A stretch of DNA of 32,125 nucleotides from Gammaproteobacteria bacterium (GTDB lineage Bacteria; Pseudomonadota; Gammaproteobacteria; Pseudomonadales; Azotimanducaceae), in the NCBI GenBank assembly GCA_028818795.1, contig JAPPND010000218.1, positions 1 to 32,125 on the forward strand, written 5' to 3'. Shown here in pieces: positions 1 to 8,500 of the stretch. Every line of letters starts with the position of its first letter. Within the stretch, counting starts at the first letter, position 1. The position numbers were made by a program, and so were the translations under genes. The notes below the pieces were generated by a model. It worked only from the letters and a program-made list of their open reading frames with translations. It did no database searches and was not told the DNA's origin.

Positions 1-1
1 C

Positions 2-166
2 TTGGATCTTGTCGCTTTCGAAGGCGAAAGCCCGTGGAATCCTCACGGCTTGGCTATTGCCGTTGCGGAACAGGCGGGTCGGCTGGGGGCCAGCCGGAGG
101 GTTCGGTTGTTGGGGATTGGTGGCCACTTTCTACCGGCTTGGGACGATAGGACAGTGCGATCATAG
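2..166 (+). CDS. 3' end of an unrecognised gene (partial)
   Basis: An open frame of 54 codons enters from the left edge and ends at TAG 164-166. The peptide has a protein-like mix (segments such as WNPHGLAIAVAEQA and VRLLGIGGHFLPAWDD) rather than the Arg/Ala/Pro-rich look of most shadow frames in this GC-rich DNA. I do not recognise a family. The frame is short enough to be open by chance, so this is a tentative call; the upstream part lies outside the window. It would converge on the remnant genes that follow on the minus strand. Confidence 0.35.
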   Translation: MDLVAFEGESPWNPHGLAIAVAEQAGRLGASRRVRLLGIGGHFLPAWDDRTVRS

Positions 167-188
167 GCCAATCCGCCGACTTGTGTAA

Positions 189-202
189 ACACACATGTGT
201 GT
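189..202. repeat. 14-bp perfect palindrome ACACACATGTGTGT
   Basis: The 14 bases are fully self-complementary and overlap a second small inverted repeat (GTGT at 183-186, ACAC at 189-192). They lie in the short non-coding gap between the partial plus-strand frame ending at 166 and the minus-strand Uma2 remnant ending at 277. It could be a protein-binding site or simple-sequence noise; nothing links it to a regulator. Confidence 0.35.
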
Positions 203-276
203 ACGACGACGCATGACGAACTCGCGGACGCTGTCGGCGGCTCTAACGGCCGTCGATGGACAGCCCGTGCCCGACG

Positions 277-838
277 CTAATCCGACTCGCGCAATCGCCG
301 TTCGAGTTCATCGACGCGACGTTCGGTGGCTTCGCGAGCCGCCGTCGCTTCGGCCAATCGCTCCTCGGCGGCATCGGCGCGCGACTCGGCCGCAGTGCGC
401 AAGGCTGTTTCCTGTCGTCGCATTGCTTCAGATTCCACGTGGTCGGGGAGAATCTCGCCGGTTGCGGGATCGCGGAACCGGAGCAGCCGCCCCGAGGCGA
501 AGAGGTCGAGACCGAGAACGTCGCATCGGAACTCGCCGGCCCGTGACGGGGCTATCGGCGTCCGGGTTCCGGTGTGGCCAACACGCCAGCCTTCCAACGG
601 CGGGCCGCCATCGGTGCGGACGCCCGCGCGGGTCGAAGGTCCAGTACTCCCGCACGCCCAGTTCCGCGTAGAGAACGGGCTTCCTCTCGATGTCGTTGCG
701 CCAATTGTCCGCCGACAGGACCTCGAGCACGAAGTCGCGCCTTGCCTTCCTCCCAATGCTTGTACGACTGCCTCGGTCCGCTCGGTGGTCCGAACGCCAC
801 GAGGACATCGGGGACGACCGCGGCGCGCCGGTTGCCCT
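277..838 (-). pseudogene. Uma2-family (DUF820) nuclease-like remnant, N-terminus missing
   Basis: Uma2/DUF820 proteins have a PD-(D/E)XK restriction-endonuclease-like fold and occur in many copies in some genomes; their biological role is poorly known. Read in the minus direction over three frames, the segment shows the family landmarks in order: EGN then VPDVLVAFG, SYKHWEEGKA, DFVLEVLSADN, LYAELGVREYWTFDP, PPLEGWRVG, VLGLDLF and LLRFRDPATGE, then an Ala/Glu/Arg-rich coiled-coil tail ending at TAG (277-279). The roughly 60 residues normally ahead of the PDV motif are absent. There are two frame changes: near 742, where one missing base explains the shift from GKA to DFVLE, and between about 615 and 635, after the FDP motif. 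The 5' end runs straight into the TPR remnant in one frame, so the two form a chimera. It is not expected to be functional. Confidence 0.85.
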
Positions 839-2317
839 CTTGGTCACCGACACGCTCGGCGAGCGGCGCGAGGAAATGCATCAACGCGAGCTTGCCGCCG
901 GTGTCGGCGAGGCGCCCGGCGGCGAGCGTTGTTCGGGTGTCGTGATTGGTAGCCAACCGTCGAAGCGTCTCGACTTCGCTGTCGACCGTCAGGATGCCCT
1001 GGTCGAGTGCCTCCCGGGCGAGTTCCGTTGGTAGCGTGAGCTCTAGGAGAACAGCCATCCGGGCCAGGTAGTGCAAACCGGGCTTGCGCTCTTCGGTGGC
1101 GACGCGGGCGGCGATTCTGGCCAGAACATCTCTTGTACGATCTGCTTCGCCGGCCCGGTGCAGTTGCCAGACGACGACCAGCCCGGCCTCCAGAGTGCTC
1201 GTCGTGTCGATGGCCGGATCGTCCAGCCACGACACGAATGCCTCGGCCGCCCGCCATCCAATCAATGTCACCCGGCCATCGATCATCGGGTGTCGAGGGG
1301 AAGAGACGTTCCCGGTAGAGGATCAGGTTGACGAACCGAATTCGTTCCGGCCGGTAGATGGAGTCGTCCAGGTGCGGAAAGCCGTAGAGGCGTGCGAGAG
1401 TCATTGTTGCCCGACGTAGCTCGAAGCTGTCCAGACCGGACTCACTGGGGACTCGTATCGGGTTCGTCGGTGGTCGAGGCCACGAAGTCCCGTAGCAGTT
1501 CGATGGCGCTGTCGACGCGGCCGGCCATGGCTCGAGAGCGGACAAGCTCTGCGACTTTGACGGCATACCACCGTTGACTTGGTCCCCTCGAATCGTCGGC
1601 GCTGCGGGAGAAGCGGCGGCTCTCGGCGGCCACGTCTTGCGGCGCATAGAGGTACGGCAGGGCCTTCAGCAGGAACGCGTCGAAGTAGGCATCGTAGGTC
1701 TCGTGGTTGCCGGCGCGTCGTCCCGCCGCGATGATGCTGTTCGCCGTGTCTAGCGCGACGTCTTGGGGCAGCCGTTCGGCCACTTCCTAATCAGCTCCGC
1801 CAGGTTCATGGTTGGGGGATTGTAGGAAGCCGAGATGGTCCCAAGCCGAGCGGAGAACTCCTTGTGCTCTACGAGCATCGTCGCCAGCCAGCGATAGTGT
1901 TGCGACGCCTCGCCGAACTCGGCTGCCTTGGCGAACAGCCTGTGGACCTGCTCGTCGCGCAGGTCGGGTCCACCGTCCGTGGCGAGCTCGAGTGCCGAGG
2001 CGAATTGTTGCTGGTTCAGCAGATGGAAGAAGAGGGCGGCGCGCAGGAATTCGTCCCCTACGTCCCGCTGGTAACAGGCGAACAACGCTTCCTCGACGTT
2101 CGCCAGCTGGTTGAGGGCCAGGTACGCGGCGACGAGTTCCAATCGGTACTGATCATCATCCGGGAAGCGTTCTATCAACCCGGGCAGGACGGTGATCTGC
2201 CGTGCCGCTTGGTCGGGCGACGGCAGTTCCAGACTCGGGGGGAACTCCCACTCGTAGACGGCTCGAACGAATTTCGGCGCGAGTCGGTCGGAGCCGTTGG
2301 CCTCGCTAGGCGTTTTC
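839..2317 (-). pseudogene. Degraded paralogue of the C-terminal part of the giant TPR protein
   Basis: Three minus-strand frames align in order with about residues 1400-2130 of the intact TPR protein at 5510-11968. Matching blocks include VYEWEF/VYELEF, ERFPDDDQYRLELV/ERYPDDQRYLRELV, TDGGPDLR in both, ASQHYRWLATML/ASQYYRLLTAKL, DAYFDAFLL in both, LARLYG in both, and GKLALMHFLAPLA/DKLALMRVLAPLA. About half the positions agree by eye, so the copy is old. Roughly 240 residues present in the intact gene (about 1510-1755) are missing in frame between the GGPDLR and ASQHYR blocks. Frameshifts lie near 1783 (one base lost in a G run), near 1460 and near 1255. The 3' end breaks off before the intact protein's C-terminus and joins Uma2 sequence; the 5' end abuts a DUF4338 remnant. 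A TAG interrupts the frame near 2318. Confidence 0.87.
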
Positions 2318-2618
2318 TAAGTTCGGCACCCCGACGCCTCCGGCAACACCAGGAACCGCGTGTTCGCGACCAGGTGCAGGCGCCGGAACTGCGCCGATCG
2401 GTGCCAGCCCAGCCAGCGGTCTCGCGGCCCGCATTTGAATGCCCCCGACCGCCAGCCTAAAAAAGCGCCAGCCACTGGCCGCGTCACTCCGCGACGTGGC
2501 GCAGACCCCGCCCCGCGAACTGCCGGAACCCCAGGTAGTGGTGCTCGTCCATCAATGCGTCCCAGTGCCGCCGCTCGTCCGGGCGGATCGGACGCACGTC
2601 CACCTCCCCGATCACCAC
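2318..2618 (-). pseudogene. DUF4338 (DruA-like) protein remnant
   Basis: Minus-strand reading gives DERRHWDALMDEHHYLGFR, then GLRHVAE, a TGA stop (2484-2486), RGQWLAL, a shift in a six-base A/T run near 2460, GWRSGAFKCGPRDRWLGW, RRLHLVAN, TRFLVLP, a second shift, and GVGVPNL. This order matches the N-terminal half of DUF4338 proteins, many of which are now labelled Druantia DruA; others are linked to transposable elements. The C-terminal half is gone and the sequence runs directly into the TPR remnant. One stop and two frameshifts make it non-functional. The family call is firm; whether the ancestor was a defence gene or a transposon passenger cannot be told from here. Confidence 0.78.
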
Positions 2619-2769
2619 CGCCGCCGTGTCCAATCCCGCCGACAATGCGGCGTGTCGTACACTAGCCGCCGGCCAAAAGCCAGACCCCCGCGACCAACCC
2701 CCGAATCACCGCCTTCCGGCTAGCGTGAAATAACCCCTGACTGTTGTGAGTATTGTTGTGTGGTTGTTG

Positions 2770-2811
2770 TGTGAGTATGTGTGAGTATGTGTGAGTTATG
2801 TGTGAGTACTG
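2770..2811. repeat. Tandem repeat of TGTGAGTATG-like units in a G/T-rich tract
   Basis: Four successive units of 10-11 bases (TGTGAGTATG twice, then TGTGAGTTATG and TGTGAGTACTG) sit inside a tract, about 2744-2827, whose plus strand has almost no C. The period is close to one helical turn. It lies between the gene graveyard on the left and the peptide gene on the right, and marks the switch from minus- to plus-strand coding. No protein is encoded. It may be a slippage-prone region or a spaced array of binding sites. Confidence 0.8.
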
Positions 2812-2826
2812 TTGTGTGTGTGTTGT

Positions 2827-2841
2827 TCTGCCAAGGGCAGA
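2827..2841. promoter_or_regulatory. Inverted repeat TCTGCC-AAG-GGCAGA, possible operator
   Basis: A perfect 6-bp inverted repeat with a 3-base spacer lies about 57 bases upstream of the secreted-peptide start codon (2899). The half-site GGCAGA occurs again at about 2854. A dimeric regulator could bind here, or it could form a short hairpin. I see no convincing -35/-10 pair, so the regulatory role is inferred from position and symmetry only. Confidence 0.3.
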
Positions 2842-2898
2842 TCGTGTAATGTCGGCAGATGAGGCTTCAAAAATACCATCTGCATTGGGGGCAGTCAG

Positions 2899-3150
2899 AT
2901 GAAAGCGAAATCCACTCGATCAGTGAGGTCGAACATAGTCAGTATTTTCGTTGGCGTGGCCCTGCTCGGGCTCGCATGGGCCATTGTGCCTTCGTTCGCA
3001 CACCCCCACGGCTACCTAGTCTTCACGAATATCTCCTGCACCGGTACTGGGGTACCCAAGGCAAAATGGAGTGATGTCCTGGCATCCAAACCGCCTTACT
3101 ATTGGTTCATGAATCTGGGTGAGGGCATTACGTGCTATAGGATCCCGTAG
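2899..3150 (+). CDS. Small secreted two-cysteine peptide, function unknown
   Basis: The frame encodes 83 residues. The start ATG at 2899 is supported by GGGGG about seven bases upstream. The N-terminus is a classic Sec signal: basic head MKAKSTRSVRSN, a hydrophobic stretch at about 13-30, and a likely cut after PSFA at about residue 34. The mature part would be about 49 residues, aromatic-rich toward the end (KPPYYWFMNL), with two cysteines (in ISCTG and ITCYRIP) that could form one disulphide in the periplasm. I recognise no family. It lies 164 bases ahead of a MacB-type ABC transporter on the same strand, which suggests, but does not prove, that the transporter handles this peptide or is co-regulated with it. 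An overlapping frame at 2859-3074 lacks a signal peptide and is less likely. Confidence 0.6.
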   Translation: MKAKSTRSVRSNIVSIFVGVALLGLAWAIVPSFAHPHGYLVFTNISCTGTGVPKAKWSDVLASKPPYYWFMNLGEGITCYRIP

Positions 3151-3314
3151 TCCCTATGGAGATTGCGACGCACTGGAGAGCGTTTTCGTTCCTTGGGCCT
3201 AGTATTGTTGGCGCCCTCTCGACGCAAATCGTCCGTAGGTGGTGGTGCGGGCTGTGCAGGTGTCGGCGACGAAGTTCGCAAGACCATTTCTCCTCAGTGT
3301 GATCAGGGCAGGTG

Positions 3315-5348
3315 ATGGGGCGTGAAGGCGGCTTGCCGCTCATTGATCTCGTCGGCATCCACTTTGCGTATTCCGGCATCGGAGAAGATGTTCACGCTCT
3401 TCGCGGAGTTTCGCTCAGCGTCGATTCCGGCGAGATAGTGTGCATACGCGGCCCCTCCGGTGCGGGAAAGTCCACCTTGGTGCGCATACTCGGCTGTTTG
3501 GACCGTCCGTCGCAAGGTAGCTATCGATTCGGTGGGTGTGACGTCGGCGAGTTGGATGACGACGGACTGGCGCAGCTTCGCCTTCGGGGTATTGGGTTCG
3601 TTTTCCAGGACTTTCAGTTGCTGGAGACCTACACGGTCGCGCAAAACGTCGAGTTGCCTGCCACCTACCTAGACACCACCCCCGAGCAACGTGGGCGTCG
3701 GGCAAGGGAGTTGTTGAAGTTGGTGGGCCTTGCAGACAAGATGAATTGCTTCCCCGCTGAGCTTTCAGGCGGCGAGCAGCAGCGCGTCTGCGTTGCCCGC
3801 GCCTTGATCAATGGTGCTGCCGCCATACTCGCCGATGAACCGACGGGGTCCCTCGACTCGGCAAATGCTGACGAGGTGCTCACCCTTCTCGAAACGGTAG
3901 CCGCGAGGGGGCACGCGGTCATCGTTGTTTCCCACGATGCAACGGTCGCAGGAAAAGCCCACCGGATGGTCGACCTAGCCGACGGCCAGGTGGCGGGCGG
4001 GGGTTCGGGGGCAAGACCGGATCCAGCCAAACCTCCCGCGGCACCAGCTGCTCGTCGTCGTTCCATGTGGGGGCCGGGCGCGTTCGCGCTGCTCTTCCAT
4101 GGACTACGCAGTGGTGGGATTCGGACAGTGCTGATGGCTCTAGCGTCCTTCGTGGGCATTTCCCTTGTCATCGTTCTTATGGGAATGTCTCAGGGTGCCT
4201 TCGGGAGCATTGCGCATGTTGTCGGCGACATCGGTGCGGCGAGGATAACGGTGGCGGGGGTCGAGGCGCGGCTTGTTGGCGCGCCGGAGGACGGCAGGTT
4301 TGAGCCTGTTCAGAGAGTCGAATTGACGCGGGGCGACGCTGCGCTCATCGAAACCCGCGTCGACAACGTTCAGGCGGCATACACTGTATTGTCCCGCTAC
4401 TCTGCGGTAAGTCGTGGCGACGCGGTTCTCGACCGTGTTACCGTGATCGCGCAATCCGAAACCGTGCTCAGAACCGTCGTCGACTTGGCGTGGCCTGTGG
4501 CGCGGGGTGCCGCCCTAACAGCACGTGACAGCGACGAATTGCGGCAGGTGGCCGTCATCGGGCCGAGCGTGGGCGAAACGCTGTTCTCAGCCGTTGAAGA
4601 GCCCCTTGATGACTATGTCCACGTACGAGGTCACCCATTCAAGGTCAAGGGCGTGCTCGGACCCAATCCGGCCCCCACTAGCATCTTTTTGGGGGGTGCC
4701 ATAGCGTCGGACGAGGCAATCGCCGACATCGAGCAACAGCTCGGAGCTGTCGTGTATCTGCCGTTCAGGACCGCTGCTGAGACGGTATTCGGCACTGAAA
4801 CCCTCGACGGTATCATCGTCGAGGTGCTGGATCCGGCCTTGGTGGAGGAGACGGCTGGTGAGATACATGATCTGATCGTGCACACACACGGTCGGCGCGG
4901 TCTAGTTGCGGAGGTCAACGGTACGTTGGCCGACGCGTATGCCCAGGTGAGCGGTTTGAGCACGACTGTGCTCGCCGGTATTGGAGTCGTCGCGTTGCTG
5001 GGAACCGCTCTGGTCGTCATGTCGGCCATGCTCATGGCGGTGGACTCCCGGAAGCAGGAAATCGGTTTGAGGATGGCGTTTGGTGCCCGGCGTCTGGAAG
5101 TCCTGCTGCAGTTCGCCGGCGAGGCAGTATTGGTTGTGCTCCTCGGCGGGGCAGTCGGCGTAGCGGCCGCTTTCGTTTTTGGTCCCTATTTGTCCTCCCT
5201 CTTGGGTCTTCCATTCGCCAGCGACCCGTGGTTCGCCGGCATCGCCTTCGCTTGCTCGGTCGCTACGGGTGCGCTTGCGGGTAGTCTTCCGGCATCGCGT
5301 GCTGCGAAGGTGCAACCGGTGACGTGGCTGGGGCACGTCAAGACCTAA
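3315..5348 (+). CDS. MacB-type fused ABC ATPase/FtsX-like permease
   Basis: The protein has 677 residues, close to MacB size and with MacB domain order. The N-terminal ATPase shows Walker A GPSGAGKS (46-53), Q-loop FQDF (Q98), signature LSGGEQQR (150-157), Walker B AILADEPTGS (from 170) and H-loop SHD (H207). A Pro/Ala linker leads to one membrane segment (about 271-291), a large periplasmic domain, and three C-terminal segments (about 547-573, 600-625, 640-660) with the FtsX-type sequence GLRMAFGARR between them. Known relatives couple ATP hydrolysis to periplasmic conformational change and export peptides, toxins or lipoproteins with a MacA adaptor and TolC. No adaptor is present here. The start is ATG 3315 with AGGG six bases upstream; GTG 3312 in the same frame is an alternative with poor spacing. 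The secreted peptide gene upstream is a candidate substrate. Confidence 0.9.
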   Translation: MGREGGLPLIDLVGIHFAYSGIGEDVHALRGVSLSVDSGEIVCIRGPSGAGKSTLVRILGCLDRPSQGSYRFGGCDVGELDDDGLAQLRLRGIGFVFQDFQLLETYTVAQNVELPATYLDTTPEQRGRRARELLKLVGLADKMNCFPAELSGGEQQRVCVARALINGAAAILADEPTGSLDSANADEVLTLLETVAARGHAVIVVSHDATVAGKAHRMVDLADGQVAGGGSGARPDPAKPPAAPAARRRSMWGPGAFALLFHGLRSGGIRTVLMALASFVGISLVIVLMGMSQGAFGSIAHVVGDIGAARITVAGVEARLVGAPEDGRFEPVQRVELTRGDAALIETRVDNVQAAYTVLSRYSAVSRGDAVLDRVTVIAQSETVLRTVVDLAWPVARGAALTARDSDELRQVAVIGPSVGETLFSAVEEPLDDYVHVRGHPFKVKGVLGPNPAPTSIFLGGAIASDEAIADIEQQLGAVVYLPFRTAAETVFGTETLDGIIVEVLDPALVEETAGEIHDLIVHTHGRRGLVAEVNGTLADAYAQVSGLSTTVLAGIGVVALLGTALVVMSAMLMAVDSRKQEIGLRMAFGARRLEVLLQFAGEAVLVVLLGGAVGVAAAFVFGPYLSSLLGLPFASDPWFAGIAFACSVATGALAGSLPASRAAKVQPVTWLGHVKT

Positions 5349-5509
5349 GCCCGATCAGCCTATTGGCATCCGTTTCCAGGCGGACTTCGTCGGAAGCGTC
5401 ATTGAGGACGGGGAGGCGGCGTTGTTAGGTGTGTCGGATGTGAGTCCGGATCACCTCATTGGGGGGCGAGGTCGGGTTGGCCATCCGCTGTTAGCGGGCG
5501 TTGGCGCGA

Positions 5510-8500
5510 TCAGGCCGACTCGTCAAGCCCCAAGCCACGACGGGCTTGCTCAGCGGCATTGATGCGGACTTCAAGACTTGTGACGTAGTCGGTATCGCCA
5601 GCGGCAACGGCCAACGGGGCCAGCACGCGCATCAGGGCGAGCTTGTCGCCCTTGTCTGCACCCCGGCCGACCCGTAGTGCAGTGGCCGCATCGTTGGCAC
5701 GCTGTAGTCCCTCGATCAACTCGACCTCCTGCTCCACCCGGAGGTTGCCTTGGACCAGGGCTTCGGCGGCAAGGTCCGGCGGCAGCGCGTTGCCGACCCG
5801 CAAGGCCATCAACACCAGATGGTCCAAGCCGAGTCGTTTCGGATCGGCGGTGATCTTGTCGGCGAGTGCTGCCACCACGGCCTTGGCGTGGTCGTCTTCG
5901 CCGCGCGAGTGCAATTGCCAGGCCACCACGAATGCGGCTTCCAGCACGCCCGCCCGATCAACACCGGCGTCGTCGAGCCAGGATACCAAGGCGTTGGCAG
6001 CGTTGGTCATCCAGGCCACATCGCCTGGGAAGTGGTGAGCGGAATCGGCGGGAAACGGCCTCTCGCGCCGCAGGATTAGTTCGTGCAGCGGCGCGGGGGT
6101 GGCGTCGTATAGGTCGAGTCGCCGAAGTCCATAGAGCCGCGCGAGTGTGTTTAGAGCGGTGATGAGTTCGTACCGCTCCTGTTGTATGGGCCCTGTGAGT
6201 GGATAACCCGAGTCGGCGCCATGCGTTGTCGTGCCGAGAAGGGCTCGCAGCAGTTCGATTGCCCGCGCTTCGTCCCCGGCCATGGCATGGAGTCGCACGA
6301 GTTCGACGGCCTTGGGGGTGTCCCACTCGCCGAGTGGCACCTCGACGCTGGTGGCGGTTCGAGAAAGCCCTGCCGCTTGGGAGAGGGCTTCTTTAGGGTC
6401 GTAAAGGTAAGCCAGGCTCCGGAGCAGGAAGGCGTCGAAGTACGCATCAAAGGCATCGTGCCGGTCGGCGCGGCGTGCGGCCGCCACGATGCTCATCGCG
6501 GCGTCCCTTGCCAGATCGCTTGGCAGGGCCGAGACGACTTCCCGGGCCAGCTCCGACAGATCCAGCAATGCACCGTCGGGCGAATCCGAGAAGACCACCC
6601 GGCGCCGGTCGACGAACTCGCCGTGTCTCGCGAGTTTAGCGGTCAGCAGTCGGTAGTATTGCGATGCTTGTTCGTACGCCTGCGCCTTGGCATGGAGCCT
6701 GGCAATGGCAAGGATCTGCAGGGCCGATGGATCCTCGACCTTGGCGAGGCGTTCGACGAAGGCCTCGCGTTCGGATTCGACCATGTCCGAGGCTTCCTCG
6801 TGGCGCAGCAGCATCCATACCGTGAAGTCGTGGTCGCCGAGTTCCGGGAGTTGGCTGGACAGGGCTTCGACATGTTGGTCTAGTTCGCCGGAGGCCGTGA
6901 TCGCCTGCGCTAGAAGGCGGTAGAAACGGTATTGGTCGCGTCGCTGGCTGTCCGGCAGAGCGCGCAGGTAGACGTCGAATTCGGCCGCGCTCCCGGGCGT
7001 GCTCGCGATCGCTTCGAACAAGGTCGTCGAATCCGCCTTCTCGGCATCCCCGAGCAACGCATCGAGTCGATAGTCCGCGTCGGTTCCCCGGTAGTAGTAC
7101 GGGTCGGACGAGTCCGGCGTCAGTGGCAGCGACAGGATCGAGTTGACCAGGTAGCCGTCTGGGCGATAAAAGCCTTGTTCCGGGTCCGGTGCCGACGCAC
7201 CGCGCCAAACCGTCCGCAGCGCTTGCGTTGTCTCGAGGTCCGGCGGCGCGTCTTCGGTGGCCGCCAGATCCCGAAGCGTGTCGATCGCGCGATCGACCTG
7301 GGGCGAGAAGCGGCTGTACGAGGGTTCCAACGGGCCACGGTAGATGGCGCGGAACAGGCTGGCGCTCGACGAGGGCTCGAAGCCTCGTGCGGCCCGTACC
7401 TTCTCGAGCAGATCGTCGACCGTGGGCTGCTCTCGGAGGTCCGGGCCGCCGTCCGTTACCAGGGAGAGGGCCGCCTCGTAGCGGTCTCGATAGGTCAGCA
7501 GGTAGTACAACGCTGCACGTAGGATCTCGTCCGTCGGGTCGGACTCGTAGCAGGCGGTGAGCGATTCTTCGGCTTCGTCCCACCGCGCGAGATCCAAGTG
7601 CGCCTCCACCAGTTCGCGCAGGTAGCGTTGGTCGTCCGGATAGCGCTCGACCAGGATGGGCAGCAGATCCGCGCGGCGCTCCATCTTCTCGCGAGGCGGC
7701 TGGATGCCGTAGTAGCGGTTCGAGAACTCAAGCTCGTAGACGATGCGCACGGTCTCGGCATCGTGCGCCAACTGGCTCCGCCCTGCAGACTCGAGAATCC
7801 GTGCCCGGACGGGTGCGTACCTGTCATCCCTCCCCGACACGCCGCCGAAGTAGCGAGGGCCAGCGCGTTGCAGTTCGACCAGTGCCAGGAAGGCCTCCTC
7901 GTCGGTGCCTTCGAGGATGCGCGGGAGCGTCGCGGCGACATCGACCGCCATCTGCGCGAGACGCTGGGCTTCGGCCGCGAGTTCGTAGAGGGCGTCCCGG
8001 TTGGTGGGATGCGCCTCCGGTACGAGCAGAAGCTCGAACACCGTGGATTGCGCGAACTCGTCCTTGAGGTCTAGCTTGGCAAGATATTCGCTCGCCGCCG
8101 CGACCAGCGCTTCGCGTTGAGGTGCCGTCAACTCCACCGCCAACAGGTCGTGGAAGATGTTGCTGAACGCAAAGGAGCGGAAGTCGCCGCGTCGGTGGCG
8201 GTCCGCCGTCGAAGCGAGGTGGCGTAGTTGATCGTCGACGCTCGCCTTTGCCTTGAGATACTCCCACACGCCGTCCGAGGCATAGTAGAACATGGGACTC
8301 GCCTGGTCTGCGGGGTCCGCGAGGATGTCAAACAGTTCGGTAACGGTGACGATGTCGCGGCCTAGGTCCGCCTCGATCTCCAATACCAGGTCGGGGTCGG
8401 CTTGGATGAGTTCCATGAACGAACTCGTGTTGTCCTTGAGCGTGGTCGCGATGGCTGCAACGAGCCGTTTGAACGTGCTCGAGTCGAGCAGGGATCGAGC

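Noticed and set aside
277-2618. Frameshifts as sequencing errors in otherwise intact genes
   Set aside because: The decayed genes also have missing ends, a large internal deletion and chimeric joints, while about 26 kb of the neighbouring sequence is frame-intact.
2744-2827. CRISPR array
   Set aside because: The repeats are 10-11 bases with no unique spacers and there are no cas genes nearby.
5353-5509. Open frame after the ABC gene reading IGIRFQADFVGSVIEDGEAALLGV
   Set aside because: It looks protein-like but has no start codon, is out of frame with the ABC gene and runs into the 3' end of the TPR gene; possibly a remnant, but no family is recognised.
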